Assembly: GCA_902599335.1 (NCBI GenBank) | Contig: CACKFA010000002.1 | Coordinates: 62,001-126,000, forward strand | Length of the DNA stretch: 64,000 nt | Direction of reading: 5' to 3' | DNA from: an uncultured Pelagibacteraceae bacterium | GTDB taxonomy: Bacteria > Pseudomonadota > Alphaproteobacteria > Pelagibacterales > Pelagibacteraceae | Shown: positions 1 through 8,836 of the stretch, one piece after another | Layout: each line of letters begins with the position of its first letter | Numbering within the stretch: the first letter of the stretch is position 1 | The notes under the pieces: model-generated | Seen by the model: only the letters and a program-made list of their open reading frames with translations | Told to the model about the DNA's origin: nothing | The model's database searches: none | Program-made: the position numbers and the translations under genes

Positions 1-1
1 T

Positions 2-523
2 GTTGATGGTAAACCTCAAAAAGTTCTGCCAAGAGAAATAAAATATGACATTATTTCAGATGAACCAATTCATGTAGATTTTCTAAGAATAGTTTCAGGC
101 ATAAAAGTTAGAATTGAAGTTCCAGTAAAATTTTTAAATCATGAAAAATCTCCTGGTTTGAAAAGAGGTGGAGTTTTAAACATCGTAAGAAGAAAAGTTG
201 AATTAAAGTGTCCAAGCGAAAAAATTCCTGAAAATCTTGTAATTGATCTTGATGGAGTTGATATTGGAGAGAGTTTTAAGATTTCTTCTATAAATCTTGA
301 CAGTGACGTAACCCCTACAATTCAAGGAAGAGATTTCGTTATTGCAACGCTAGCAGCTCCAACTGTTATGAAAGAACCTGAAAAACCTGCTGAAGCTGAA
401 GCTGCTGAAGGAGAAGGTGCTGAAGGAGCAGAAGCGGCAGCAGCTGAGGGTGGAGATAAACCAGCAGCTGATGGTGATAAAAAAGAAGGTGAAGATAAAA
501 AACCTGCTGAAGAAAAAAAATAA
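2..523 (+). CDS. rplY: 50S ribosomal protein L25 (Ctc/TL5 type), 5' end outside the window
   Basis: The reading frame is open from the first bases of the window, so the N-terminus is missing and about 173 residues are visible. Motifs such as EPIHVDFLRI and IEVPVKFLNHEKSPGLKRGG are typical of the L25/TL5 family, which binds 5S rRNA in the large subunit. The long form with a C-terminal beta domain (Ctc/TL5) is present. The last 45 or so residues are a low-complexity tail of Ala, Glu, Gly, Asp and Lys, common in alphaproteobacterial L25. The peptidyl-tRNA hydrolase gene follows 41 bases downstream; rplY-pth-ychF is a recurrent bacterial gene order and supports the call. Confidence 0.95.
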   Translation, partial: VDGKPQKVLPREIKYDIISDEPIHVDFLRIVSGIKVRIEVPVKFLNHEKSPGLKRGGVLNIVRRKVELKCPSEKIPENLVIDLDGVDIGESFKISSINLDSDVTPTIQGRDFVIATLAAPTVMKEPEKPAEAEAAEGEGAEGAEAAAAEGGDKPAADGDKKEGEDKKPAEEKK

Positions 524-564
524 GTTAATTAAAATTGAATTTTATTCTCCATTATTAATATTTT

Positions 565-1125
565 ATGCTTCTACTTGTAGGATTAGGTAATCCAACCCCA
601 GACAGTGAAAACAATAGGCACAATATTGGTTTCAAAATTATAGATGCAATAAACAAAAAATTTGGACTTTCAAAACAAAAACCAAAATTCAAAGGACTTC
701 TTACAACTGGTAATGTAGGAGAACAAAAAGTTTATGCGATTAAACCTTTAACATTTATGAATAATTCTGGAATTTGTATTAGAGAATTAATTGAATATTT
801 CAAAATAGATGCTGAGGATGTTATCGTTTTTCATGACGATCTAGATGTAGAATTTGGAAAAATAAAAGCAAAATTTGGTGGCTCTGATGCAGGACATAAC
901 GGAATTGCATCAATAGATAAATTTATTGGTAAAGATTATTCAAGAGTGCGAATAGGAATTGGTAAACCAAAAGATAAAATGGAAGTTAGTGATTTTGTTC
1001 TTCAAAATTTTGATGAGGATGAAATGCTTGGATTGGAAAAAATTACAAATAACATCACAGATTCTATTTCAATACTCATAGACAAAAAATTAGATTTATT
1101 CTCTAGCACAGTAAATAATAAATAA
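565..1125 (+). CDS. pth: peptidyl-tRNA hydrolase
   Basis: Cleaves the ester bond of peptidyl-tRNAs that drop off the ribosome, recycling tRNA. The 186-residue length fits the bacterial Pth family. The N-terminal GLGNP motif (residues 6-10) is followed by the catalytic His19 in NNRHNIGF. KPLTFMNNSG, FHDDLDVEFG (with the partner Asp) and GGSDAGHNGI are the other conserved blocks. ATG start at 565; the stop overlaps the ychF start by one base (TAATG), pointing to translational coupling within an rplY-pth-ychF operon. No unusual features. Confidence 0.97.
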   Translation: MLLLVGLGNPTPDSENNRHNIGFKIIDAINKKFGLSKQKPKFKGLLTTGNVGEQKVYAIKPLTFMNNSGICIRELIEYFKIDAEDVIVFHDDLDVEFGKIKAKFGGSDAGHNGIASIDKFIGKDYSRVRIGIGKPKDKMEVSDFVLQNFDEDEMLGLEKITNNITDSISILIDKKLDLFSSTVNNK

Positions 1126-2198
1126 TGAGTTTTAAATGTGGAATTGTTGGTTTACCTAATGTGGGTAAATCTACACTCTTCAACGCTCTTACAAACTCAA
1201 GCAAAGCCCAAGCTGCAAATTTTCCATTTTGTACAATAGATCCCAATGTGGGAGTAGTCCCCGTTCCAGATGAAAGATTGAACAAATTATCAGAAGTTTC
1301 AAAATCAAAAAAAACAATAAATACAACTATTTCATTTGTGGATATAGCTGGTCTTGTGAAAGGTGCATCTAAAGGTGAAGGATTAGGCAATAAATTTCTG
1401 TCCCATATAAGAGAAGTTGATGCAGTTATTCATATGATTAGATGCTTTGACTCAGACGATATTCAAAATGTTAATCCGAACGTTGACCCAATAAGAGATC
1501 TTGAGATCATTGAAACTGAAATGATGTTGGCTGACCTAGAGTCTATACAAAAAAGACTTGAAAAAAATAATAAGAAAAACGTTGATGAAGATCAGCTTAA
1601 GATTTTAGAGATTGCATTAGACTGCATTAATAATGATAAAGATATATCAATATTAAATTCTCAATTTGACACAAAACAACTTAATCAAAGTGGTCTTTTA
1701 TCAATAAAACCAAAGATTTTTGTTTGCAATGTAGATGAGCAAAGCGTACAGGATGGAAATAAATATACTAAAAACTTTATCGAAAAATTTGGAAAAGATA
1801 ACACTCTGATTGTTTCCGCAGACATAGAAAACCAAATAAATGAATTAGCAGAAAATGAAAAAAAAAATTATATGGATATGATTGGTTTAAAAGACACAGG
1901 TCTGAGTATGTTAATTCAAAAGGGCTATAAAATATTAGAACTTGATACGTATTTTACTTCTGGACCTGAAGAAACAAGAGCTTGGACTATACAAAAAAAC
2001 TGTACTGCACCTAAGGCTGCGGGTGAAATTCATACAGATTTTGAAAAAGGTTTCATTAGAGCTGAAACTATATCTTATGAGGATTTTGTAGCCAATAATG
2101 GATGGGTAAATTCTAAAGCTAACGGAAAAATGAGATTAGAGGGTAAAGACTATATTGTTAAAGATGGAGACGTACTAAACTTCAGATTCAACACGTGA
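1125..2198 (+). CDS. ychF: redox-regulated/ribosome-associated ATPase YchF (EngD)
   Basis: Obg-family P-loop ATPase that associates with ribosomes. G1 loop GLPNVGKST lies at residues 9-17. The G4 position reads NVDE (in FVCNVDEQ), the family's replacement for NKxD that shifts preference from GTP to ATP. The C-terminal TGS domain is recognisable from KAAGEIHTDFEKGFIRAE. At 357 residues the length is normal. The start codon overlaps the pth stop. The 3' end overlaps the oppositely transcribed cytochrome c1 gene by 24 bases, so the two transcripts converge with no spacer or visible terminator. Confidence 0.97.
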   Translation: MSFKCGIVGLPNVGKSTLFNALTNSSKAQAANFPFCTIDPNVGVVPVPDERLNKLSEVSKSKKTINTTISFVDIAGLVKGASKGEGLGNKFLSHIREVDAVIHMIRCFDSDDIQNVNPNVDPIRDLEIIETEMMLADLESIQKRLEKNNKKNVDEDQLKILEIALDCINNDKDISILNSQFDTKQLNQSGLLSIKPKIFVCNVDEQSVQDGNKYTKNFIEKFGKDNTLIVSADIENQINELAENEKKNYMDMIGLKDTGLSMLIQKGYKILELDTYFTSGPEETRAWTIQKNCTAPKAAGEIHTDFEKGFIRAETISYEDFVANNGWVNSKANGKMRLEGKDYIVKDGDVLNFRFNT

Positions 2199-2954
2199 CC
2201 AGATTCTTTTCATACTAAAATAAACTAAAACAGTTAAAATAATTAAATAAACAATCGCTTTAAAGCCCATCTGATGTCGAGATTCTAAATGAGGTTCAGC
2301 TGACCACATTAAGAAGGTCGTTACATCTTTTGACATCTGTTCTACTGTTGCATTTGTTCCGTCACCATACTCTACTAATCCATCTGATAATGGAGCAGCC
2401 ATTCTAATTTTATTACCATACATATATTTGTTGTAATAAACTCCGTCATCTAAAGATACGTTGCTAGGAGCTTCTTCATATCCTTGTAATAAAGAATATA
2501 TGTAATCAACTCCACCACCTCGAGCTTTAACCAAAACAGACATGTCTGGAGGGTATGCACCACCATTTGCCGCTTGGGCAGCTTTTACATTGTCATACGG
2601 CATTACAAATTTATCAGATAATTTACCTGGTCTTGTAAACATTTCACCATCTGAATTTGGACCATCAGTTACTTCAAATGAAGCTGCTATAGCTTTAGCT
2701 TGAGCTTCAGAGAATTCTGGACCTCCTGGCTCTGCTAAATTTCTATAACTTAAATACTTCATCGAATGACATGAGGCACATACTTCAGTATAAACTTGAT
2801 AACCTCTTTGAAGAGAAGCTCTATCAAATTTTCCAAATAGACCCTTAAAACTCCAGTCAGTTTTTAGATATTCTACTTTTTCAGCAGCAAAAGAATTTGA
2901 ATTTGAAGTAATAATTAAGATTATTATAGAAAATAATTTAAATAAATTTTTCAC
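2175..2954 (-). CDS. petC: cytochrome c1 of the bc1 complex
   Basis: Membrane-anchored c-type cytochrome that passes electrons from the Rieske centre to cytochrome c. An N-terminal signal peptide (about residues 1-24, ending SFAA) exports it. The covalent heme site CASCH is at residues 59-63. A single C-terminal transmembrane helix (AIVYLIILTVLVYF) anchors it in the inner membrane. The start codon is GTG, two bases after the petB stop. It is the last gene of petA-petB-petC and its end overlaps ychF on the other strand. In some bacteria cytochrome c1 is fused to cytochrome b; here it is separate. Confidence 0.97.
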   Translation of the reverse strand: MKNLFKLFSIIILIITSNSNSFAAEKVEYLKTDWSFKGLFGKFDRASLQRGYQVYTEVCASCHSMKYLSYRNLAEPGGPEFSEAQAKAIAASFEVTDGPNSDGEMFTRPGKLSDKFVMPYDNVKAAQAANGGAYPPDMSVLVKARGGGVDYIYSLLQGYEEAPSNVSLDDGVYYNKYMYGNKIRMAAPLSDGLVEYGDGTNATVEQMSKDVTTFLMWSAEPHLESRHQMGFKAIVYLIILTVLVYFSMKRIWSRVESEV

Positions 2955-2955
2955 C

Positions 2956-4218
2956 TTATTCTATTTTACTTTCTTTATTTCTGGCGGCAGCTAGATTTGG
3001 TGAACCACCTAGAACAGGTTCGGTAATACTTAGAGGCACTGGTAAAGTTTTTTCTTTAAAGCCTAGAACAGGAAGAATAACTAAAAAATGCAAAAAGTAA
3101 TACGCTGTTGCAACTCGTGCTATCAATAAGTAAAGTCCCTCAGCTGGCATCGCACCCACATAACCAAGTATCAAAACATCAGCAACTAGTATCCAGTAAA
3201 ATTGTTTATATAAAGGTCTGAATACCGCAGATCTTATTTTTGAAGTATCTAACCAAGGTAAAACCGCTAAGATCAATATTGCAGATAACATAGCTACAAC
3301 TCCTAGCAATTTATCAGGAACTGATCTTAATATTGCATAAAAAGGTAAGAGATACCATTCAGGAACAATGTGTGCGGGTGTTACCATTGGGTTTGCCTCG
3401 ATATAATTATCTGCGTGACCTAAAATATTTGGTGCGTAGAATACAAAGAAAGCAAACACAATCATGAACATTAATAAAGCAAAACCATCTTTAATTACTA
3501 TGTAAGGATGGAAAGGTACAGTATCTTTAGAAGGTTTTTTTATATCTATTCCAACTGGATTATTGTTACCAGGAACATGTAAAGCCCATATGTGTAAAAC
3601 AACTAATCCTAAAATTAAAAATGGAATTAAATAATGCAAAGTAAAAAATCTAGTTAACGTAGGGTTGTCGACTGAATAACCTCCCCACAACCAAGTGACG
3701 ATACCCTCTCCAACTAATGGAATAGCACTAAATAAATTTGTGATTACAGTTGCTCCCCAGAAGCTCATTTGTCCCCAAGGCAATACATAGCCCATAAATG
3801 CAGCCGCCATCATTAGCAAATAAATAATTATTCCAATTATCCAAATTATTTCTCTTGGTGCTTTGTAAGAACCATAAAATAATGACCTGAAGATATGAAT
3901 GTAGACTGCTAAGAAAAACATAGATGCACCATTTGCATGAATGTATCTAATTAACCAACCATAGTTAACATCACGCATGATGTGCTCAACACTTTCAAAA
4001 GCCATATCTGCGTGAGCAATGTAATGCATTGCAAGAGTTAATCCGGTAACAATTTGAGTGATTAAGCAAAAAGTTAAAATTCCACCAAATGTCCACCAAT
4101 AATTTAAATTTTTAGGAGTTGGATAATCTGTTAAATGATTTGCAAGAGTTAATAGTGGCAATCGATCATTAAACCATTGTCCTACCTTCGATTTTGGTCT
4201 GTAATCGTGGTCACTCAT
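2956..4218 (-). CDS. petB: cytochrome b of the bc1 complex
   Basis: Core membrane subunit of ubiquinol:cytochrome c oxidoreductase, carrying hemes bL and bH and both quinone sites. The protein is 420 residues with about eight hydrophobic helices. Paired heme His residues are visible in [12 protein letters not shown] / [12 protein letters not shown] and in LHYLIPF / [12 protein letters not shown]. The Qo-site signature PEWY is present in [14 protein letters not shown]. The length indicates a full-length proteobacterial cytochrome b rather than the split b6/subunit IV form. The ATG is 5 bases after the Rieske gene stop, so the operon is probably one transcript. Confidence 0.98.
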   Translation of the reverse strand: MSDHDYRPKSKVGQWFNDRLPLLTLANHLTDYPTPKNLNYWWTFGGILTFCLITQIVTGLTLAMHYIAHADMAFESVEHIMRDVNYGWLIRYIHANGASMFFLAVYIHIFRSLFYGSYKAPREIIWIIGIIIYLLMMAAAFMGYVLPWGQMSFWGATVITNLFSAIPLVGEGIVTWLWGGYSVDNPTLTRFFTLHYLIPFLILGLVVLHIWALHVPGNNNPVGIDIKKPSKDTVPFHPYIVIKDGFALLMFMIVFAFFVFYAPNILGHADNYIEANPMVTPAHIVPEWYLLPFYAILRSVPDKLLGVVAMLSAILILAVLPWLDTSKIRSAVFRPLYKQFYWILVADVLILGYVGAMPAEGLYLLIARVATAYYFLHFLVILPVLGFKEKTLPVPLSITEPVLGGSPNLAAARNKESKIE

Positions 4219-4223
4219 TTTCT

Positions 4224-4733
4224 TTATCCAATTTTAATTGTGTTTGCATCAACGAATTCATATTTTGGCACTTCCATATTCCAAGGTGCTGGTCCTTTTC
4301 TTATTCTTCCAGATGTATCATAATGAGATCCATGACATGGACAGAACCAGCCATTATAATCACCTTTGTCATTTAGAGGTACACATCCAAGGTGTGTACA
4401 TACACCTAACATGACAAGCCACTCAGGGTTTTTTGCTCTATCTTCATCTTTTTCTGGATGAATTAAATCTTCCATCTTAACTTTTCTTGCCTCATCAATT
4501 TCTTCTTGGGTTCTTCTTCTTATAAATACTGGTTTACCTCTCCATAAAACAGTCAATGTATTTCCAGGTGTTAATGAACTTACATCGACCTCTGTACTAG
4601 CTAATGCTTTAACAGAAGCATCTGGATTCATTTGATCTATCATTGGCCACACTACTGCAGCTGCGCCAACAGCTCCTACAGCTGTGGTAGCTGTAAATAA
4701 AAAATCTCTTCTTTTTGTTTTTTTTTCAGACAC
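4224..4733 (-). CDS. petA: Rieske iron-sulfur subunit of the bc1 complex
   Basis: Holds the [2Fe-2S] cluster that takes the first electron from ubiquinol. Cluster ligands are in CTHLGC (Cys112, His114, with Cys117) and CPCHGSH (Cys131, Cys133, His134). The N-terminus has a twin-arginine type signal-anchor, RRDFLFTAT, before a hydrophobic stretch, as expected for an exported folded Fe-S protein. The start is GTG at 4733; no ATG lies in frame nearby. First gene of petABC. The 92-base gap to trmL holds divergent promoters; I could not define them confidently in such AT-rich sequence. Confidence 0.97.
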   Translation of the reverse strand: MSEKKTKRRDFLFTATTAVGAVGAAAVVWPMIDQMNPDASVKALASTEVDVSSLTPGNTLTVLWRGKPVFIRRRTQEEIDEARKVKMEDLIHPEKDEDRAKNPEWLVMLGVCTHLGCVPLNDKGDYNGWFCPCHGSHYDTSGRIRKGPAPWNMEVPKYEFVDANTIKIG

Positions 4734-4825
4734 TTTTAGTAGCTTTTATTATTATCTCTTTTTGATTTAAAATAGTTAATATACGAATTCATATAATATA
4801 AAATAATTATTTTACTACTGAAAGA

Positions 4826-5299
4826 ATGACACAGAATTCAACAATTTTAGGACCCAAAATAGCTTTGTATGAGCCTGATATACCTCAGAATACTGCTGCA
4901 ATCATAAGAACCTGTGCTTGTTTGGGTGCTAAATTAGAAATAATTGAACCATGTGGCTTTCTATTATCAGACAAACGTTTTAAAAGAGTGGTTATGGACT
5001 ATATGGACTATAGTCAAATAGAGTTTTATCAAAGTTCGGAAAAATTTTTTGAGGCAAAGAAAAAACAGAGAATCGTATTGATGACAACAAAGGGTTCAAT
5101 AAATTATACTAAATTTAAATTTAAGCCTGATGATACTATTTTGTTTGGAAGAGAAAGTGCTGGGGTACCCGAAAAGGTTCATAAAATTATTAAAAATCGT
5201 TTAAAAATACCAATGAATAATCAAGTAAGATCTCTTAATATTTCATCGTCTGTTGCCATTGTTTTGGCAGAAAGTTTGCGTCAAATTGAATTAATATAA
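4826..5299 (+). CDS. trmL: tRNA (cytidine/uridine-34 2'-O)-methyltransferase, SpoU family
   Basis: A 157-residue SPOUT methyltransferase consisting of the catalytic domain alone, the size of TrmL, which methylates the wobble ribose in tRNA-Leu isoacceptors. Family motifs are near the N-terminus (LYEPDIPQNTAAIIRTCACLGA), in the middle (FGRESAGVPEKVH) and at the C-terminal knot (IPMNNQVRSLNISSSVAIV). AdoMet binds at the knot. It is transcribed away from petABC, and hemF starts one base after its stop. Substrate identity rests on family membership and size. Confidence 0.92.
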   Translation: MTQNSTILGPKIALYEPDIPQNTAAIIRTCACLGAKLEIIEPCGFLLSDKRFKRVVMDYMDYSQIEFYQSSEKFFEAKKKQRIVLMTTKGSINYTKFKFKPDDTILFGRESAGVPEKVHKIIKNRLKIPMNNQVRSLNISSSVAIVLAESLRQIELI

Positions 5300-5300
5300 A

Positions 5301-6128
5301 ATGGATATTTCAATTAAAAAAGACTTAGCGAGTAATTGGTTTAAGCTACTACAAAATGCAATATGTGACGACATTTTAAAAATTGAAAAAAACAAAATAA
5401 ATTTTCAAACAACTCCTTGGAATAGAAGCAGTAAAAAAGATGAGGGTGGTGGTGAATATAGAATTCTTAAAAATGGAAAAATTTTTGAAAAAGTAGGAGT
5501 AAATTTTTCAAAAGTTTATGGAAAATTTCCTAAGCAATTTCAAAAAAATATACCTGGCGCTAGTAAAGATCCTAGATTTTGGGCATCAGGAATATCAATT
5601 GTTATGCACATGCAAAATCCCCATATTCCTGCAATGCATTTTAATACCCGATTTATTTGTACAACAAAGAATTGGTTTGGTGGAGGTATGGATGTAACCC
5701 CAGCAATAAAAGATGAAAAAGAGAAGAAAAACTTTCATAAAATATTAAAGGCAATGTGCGATAGACATAATAAAAATTATTATAAAAAATATAAAAAGTG
5801 GTGTGATGAATATTTTTATCTACCTCACAGAAAAGAAGCCAGAGGTATAGGTGGAATATTTTTTGACTATAAAAATGATAATTTTGAAAATGACTTTAAA
5901 TTTGTCAGAGATGTTGGTGTTACATTTCAAATGCTATTTAATCAAATAATTAAAAAAAAATTAAAAAGAAAATGGACTTTAAAAGATAAAGAGTTTCAGT
6001 ATATTAAAAGAGGTCGATACGCAGAATTTAATTTGCTCTACGATAGAGGAACAAAATTTGGGCTACAAACTGGTGGTAATGTTGAAGGAATTTTGATGTC
6101 ATTACCTCCGGTTGCAAAATGGAAATAA
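5301..6128 (+). CDS. hemF: oxygen-dependent coproporphyrinogen III oxidase
   Basis: Oxidatively decarboxylates coproporphyrinogen III to protoporphyrinogen IX using O2, for heme synthesis in the cytosol. Conserved HemF blocks are visible: PWNRSS near residue 37, the [17 protein letters not shown] region, GGGMDVTP, and [14 protein letters not shown]. The C-terminal block ([21 protein letters not shown]) is intact. At 275 residues it is close to the usual length of about 300. It sits between trmL and greA with tiny gaps; the heme product serves the bc1 and COX complexes encoded nearby. Confidence 0.97.
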   Translation: MDISIKKDLASNWFKLLQNAICDDILKIEKNKINFQTTPWNRSSKKDEGGGEYRILKNGKIFEKVGVNFSKVYGKFPKQFQKNIPGASKDPRFWASGISIVMHMQNPHIPAMHFNTRFICTTKNWFGGGMDVTPAIKDEKEKKNFHKILKAMCDRHNKNYYKKYKKWCDEYFYLPHRKEARGIGGIFFDYKNDNFENDFKFVRDVGVTFQMLFNQIIKKKLKRKWTLKDKEFQYIKRGRYAEFNLLYDRGTKFGLQTGGNVEGILMSLPPVAKWK

Positions 6129-6132
6129 AAAA

Positions 6133-6609
6133 ATGGATAAAGAGCCAATAACATTAAACGGATTAAATAAGCTAAAAGAAGAATTAGTTTTTTTAAAAGA
6201 AAAAAAAAGACCTGAGATAGTAGCTGCAATTGCTGAAGCGAGATCCCATGGAGACCTTAAAGAAAATGCTGAATATCATGCAGCTAAAGAAGAACAATCG
6301 CATAACGAAGGAAGAATTACAGAAATTAACGATATTATTGCAAGAGCAAATGTTATTGACGTTACAAAACTAAACAATGAAGGAAAAGTAATTTTTGGAT
6401 CTACAGTTTATTTAGAAGATTTAGATACTGGTGAAAAAATTAATTATAAAATTGTTGGAAGAGATGAAGCAGATTTAAAACAAAAACTAATTTTCTTTCA
6501 ATCACCAATTGGCAAAGGTTTGATTGGAAAAAATAAAAGTGATTTAGTTGAAATAAATACACCCTCTGGTGTAAAAAATTTTGAAATTAAAGACGTTAAA
6601 TATATTTAA
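6133..6609 (+). CDS. greA: transcription elongation factor GreA
   Basis: Rescues backtracked RNA polymerase by stimulating transcript cleavage. The N-terminal coiled-coil hairpin carries the acidic-tip region ([17 protein letters not shown]), followed by the globular C-terminal domain ([32 protein letters not shown]). I chose the ATG at 6133, giving 158 residues, exactly the usual GreA length and with the typical start [10 protein letters not shown]. An upstream start at 6112 would sit inside hemF and add seven non-family residues. Its end overlaps the convergent CCA-enzyme gene by 4 bases. Confidence 0.97.
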   Translation: MDKEPITLNGLNKLKEELVFLKEKKRPEIVAAIAEARSHGDLKENAEYHAAKEEQSHNEGRITEINDIIARANVIDVTKLNNEGKVIFGSTVYLEDLDTGEKINYKIVGRDEADLKQKLIFFQSPIGKGLIGKNKSDLVEINTPSGVKNFEIKDVKYI

Positions 6610-7880
6610 CTTTTAACTATTTGTTGAACCTGCTTATCTGAAATTTGAAATCCGTTTTGAACCCAAGTTTCTTCTATCCTTTTTAATTTATTACCTAAAG
6701 TTTTGCCCTCAGGAATTTGAAATTTAGACATTAATAGATCGGCTCCTATTGGTAAAGTTGGAATTACTTTCTCTTTATAAGTATCTAATAGTTTGATTAG
6801 TTTTTTCTCTACTTTGTTTGAGATAAATATTTTAAAATTAATTATATCCAATACAGCCTGTCGCCCATTAAAATAAAAAAATTTATTCAAGTTTTTCTCT
6901 GTAAAGTTGTTTAAAGTTACTTTTTCTCTATAAAAAAGATCTATTAATTTTAATCTTTTCTTATCTTTGTTAGATATTTTAAATTTATAAAGAAAATAAT
7001 CAGCATTATCAGTCCCATCAATCACTAAAAGCGCAATTAAGAATATAAAGTCAATTTTTAAAAAATTCTCTGCAGCATAAGAATTTTGTTTTTTAAAATT
7101 TTTAATATTCTTTAATTGAGGGAAAATTATTTCTACGAGTTCTAAACTTTCTTTATCTTTAAAGAGTTTTAAAAATCCATTTGAACTAGTTATTTTTTTA
7201 AGTTCATCGATTAATCTTTCAGATGATATATTTGAAATTCCATCAATATTTTTTTTTATATTTTTTATTATTTTTGGCTGGTGTTTATGATTTGAGTAAT
7301 TTAAATAAAATCTTAAATACCTCAAAATACGTAAATAATCCTCTTGAATTCTTTTTTCCGCATTGCCAATAAAGTTAATATGACCCTCCTCTAAATCTTT
7401 TTTACCATTAAATGGATCAAATAAATTACCATCGCCATCTGCATAAATTGAATTGATAGTAAAATCCCTTCTAGAGGCATCTTCCTTCCAATCTAAAGAG
7501 AATTCTACTTCAGCATGCCTTCCATCAGTTGAGACGTCTTTCCTTAAAGAAGTAATTTCATATTTATATTCGTCAATTATCGCGGTTATAGTTCCGTGTT
7601 CAATTCCTGTTTCATAATAACTTATTTGTTTATTTTTAAGAGCCTCACAAACCTCCGGGGGAGTTAAATTTGTTGCTAGGTCAATATCATCAACATTTTC
7701 TTTTTTTATCACTTTTCTTACACACCCACCCACATATCTGATTTCACTTTTTTCTGAAAAATTATTAATTGCTTCAAAAATTTTATTTGTGGGTGTTGTT
7801 AAAGTAATTTGTTTTAAATTTTGACTGATATAATCAAGATTTTTTGATCGGGAAAAAAATTTATCTAAAAAATTTTTCAT
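6606..7880 (-). CDS. cca: CCA tRNA nucleotidyltransferase / poly(A) polymerase family
   Basis: Class II nucleotidyltransferase that adds or repairs the 3' CCA of tRNAs. The head domain has [10 protein letters not shown] and the metal-binding DDIDLATN (DxD), then the TTIRKD-like strand ([17 protein letters not shown]) and [12 protein letters not shown]. An RNA-binding helical region follows ([13 protein letters not shown]). 424 residues, normal for the alphaproteobacterial enzyme. The ATG lies only three bases after the encoded CCA end of a co-directional tRNA-Gln, so there is no room for an ordinary ribosome binding site outside the tRNA. Whether it adds CCA or A only cannot be decided from motifs alone. 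Confidence 0.93.
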   Translation of the reverse strand: MKNFLDKFFSRSKNLDYISQNLKQITLTTPTNKIFEAINNFSEKSEIRYVGGCVRKVIKKENVDDIDLATNLTPPEVCEALKNKQISYYETGIEHGTITAIIDEYKYEITSLRKDVSTDGRHAEVEFSLDWKEDASRRDFTINSIYADGDGNLFDPFNGKKDLEEGHINFIGNAEKRIQEDYLRILRYLRFYLNYSNHKHQPKIIKNIKKNIDGISNISSERLIDELKKITSSNGFLKLFKDKESLELVEIIFPQLKNIKNFKKQNSYAAENFLKIDFIFLIALLVIDGTDNADYFLYKFKISNKDKKRLKLIDLFYREKVTLNNFTEKNLNKFFYFNGRQAVLDIINFKIFISNKVEKKLIKLLDTYKEKVIPTLPIGADLLMSKFQIPEGKTLGNKLKRIEETWVQNGFQISDKQVQQIVKS

Positions 7881-7883
7881 AAA

Positions 7884-7957
7884 TGGCTGGGGCGCTAGGA
7901 TTCGAACCTAGGATGCAGGTACCAAAAACCCGTGCCTTACCGCTTGGCTACGCCCCA
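7884..7957 (-). tRNA. tRNA-Gln (anticodon TTG), CCA encoded
   Basis: Read on the minus strand the 74-base sequence folds into a full cloverleaf. The acceptor stem is TGGGGCG paired with CGCCCCA and the D arm is GCC/GGC around AAGCGGTAA. The anticodon stem CGGGT/ACCTG has one G-U pair and encloses TTTTGGT, giving anticodon TTG. The T arm is CTAGG-TTCGAAT-CCTAG. Discriminator G is followed by an encoded CCA. The start codon of the CCA-adding enzyme follows three bases later on the same strand. Confidence 0.97.
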
Positions 7958-7990
7958 ATACTAGCTTCCTATAACATAAAAATATAAAAT

Positions 7991-8836
7991 TCATATAGTT
8001 TTTGCTGTAACACACCAATAATTTTTATATTTTCTTTTAAATTTAGCTTTTGCCAATTTACAACTCTTTAATGAATTATAATAGGCAACAATTGTTGATC
8101 CTGAACCAGTCATTCTTACAAATAATGGATTATTTGTACTTTCTAAGAACAACTTTATTTTTTTAAGTTTTGGATATTTTTTAAGTGCTATTGTTTCAAG
8201 GGCATTTTGTTGATCAATCAAATATTTTACTCCAAACATGTTTTTTTTAGGTTTGTTATATTTTGATTTTGTATACTTTCGAACAGCTGAGTATATTTTT
8301 TTAGTTGAGCACCCAAAATCAGGTTTTACTAAAGTAGAATAATATTTTGGAGTATTATAAATCTTTTTTATTCTACCACTTGATGACAACACACAGCTGG
8401 ATGAAATGGTTCCCAGAATAACATCAGAACCAACCCAGTCACAGATACTTCGAGTTTTTTGATGATTAGGATTAATAATTTTTTTTTTAACCAGATAATT
8501 AAACACACTAGCTGCGTTCATCGATCCCCCACCCAATCCAGCTTCTTGAGGGATTAATTTTTTAATTTTAACTTTGAATTTTTTATTTTTTAATAAATTT
8601 TCTTTATCTAGTATCTGAAATAATCTTTGAACAGTATTTTTTTTTCCAATATTTTTAGAAAACTTTCCATAAAAAGAAATGTGGTGTTTTTTTCCATTAT
8701 GTTGATTTATCGAGATAACATCATGTAAATCTATGAAACCAATTATACTTTCAATTTTATGTAAAACCTTTTTTTTTCCAGTGATATTTAGTGCTAAATT
8801 TAACTTTGCATTAGATTTAATTTTATTAATTTTCAT
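7991..8836 (-). CDS. ispE: 4-diphosphocytidyl-2-C-methyl-D-erythritol kinase
   Basis: GHMP-family kinase of the MEP isoprenoid pathway. The N-terminal AKLNLALNI and the glycine-rich ATP loop PQEAGLGGGSMNAA (about residues 90-105) are diagnostic. WVGSDVILG and the C-terminal RMTGSGSTIVAYY complete the GHMP pattern. Length 281 residues is normal. It directly follows the TPR-protein gene (stop and start adjacent) and precedes the tRNA-Gln. It supplies precursors for ubiquinone, heme O and the carotenoid/retinal pathway encoded at 21-25 kb. Confidence 0.96.
   Translation of the reverse strand: MKINKIKSNAKLNLALNITGKKKVLHKIESIIGFIDLHDVISINQHNGKKHHISFYGKFSKNIGKKNTVQRLFQILDKENLLKNKKFKVKIKKLIPQEAGLGGGSMNAASVFNYLVKKKIINPNHQKTRSICDWVGSDVILGTISSSCVLSSSGRIKKIYNTPKYYSTLVKPDFGCSTKKIYSAVRKYTKSKYNKPKKNMFGVKYLIDQQNALETIALKKYPKLKKIKLFLESTNNPLFVRMTGSGSTIVAYYNSLKSCKLAKAKFKRKYKNYWCVTAKTI

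Noticed and set aside
1103-1390. 95-residue frame opposite ychF
   Set aside because: Antisense to the G-domain of ychF; no independent support.
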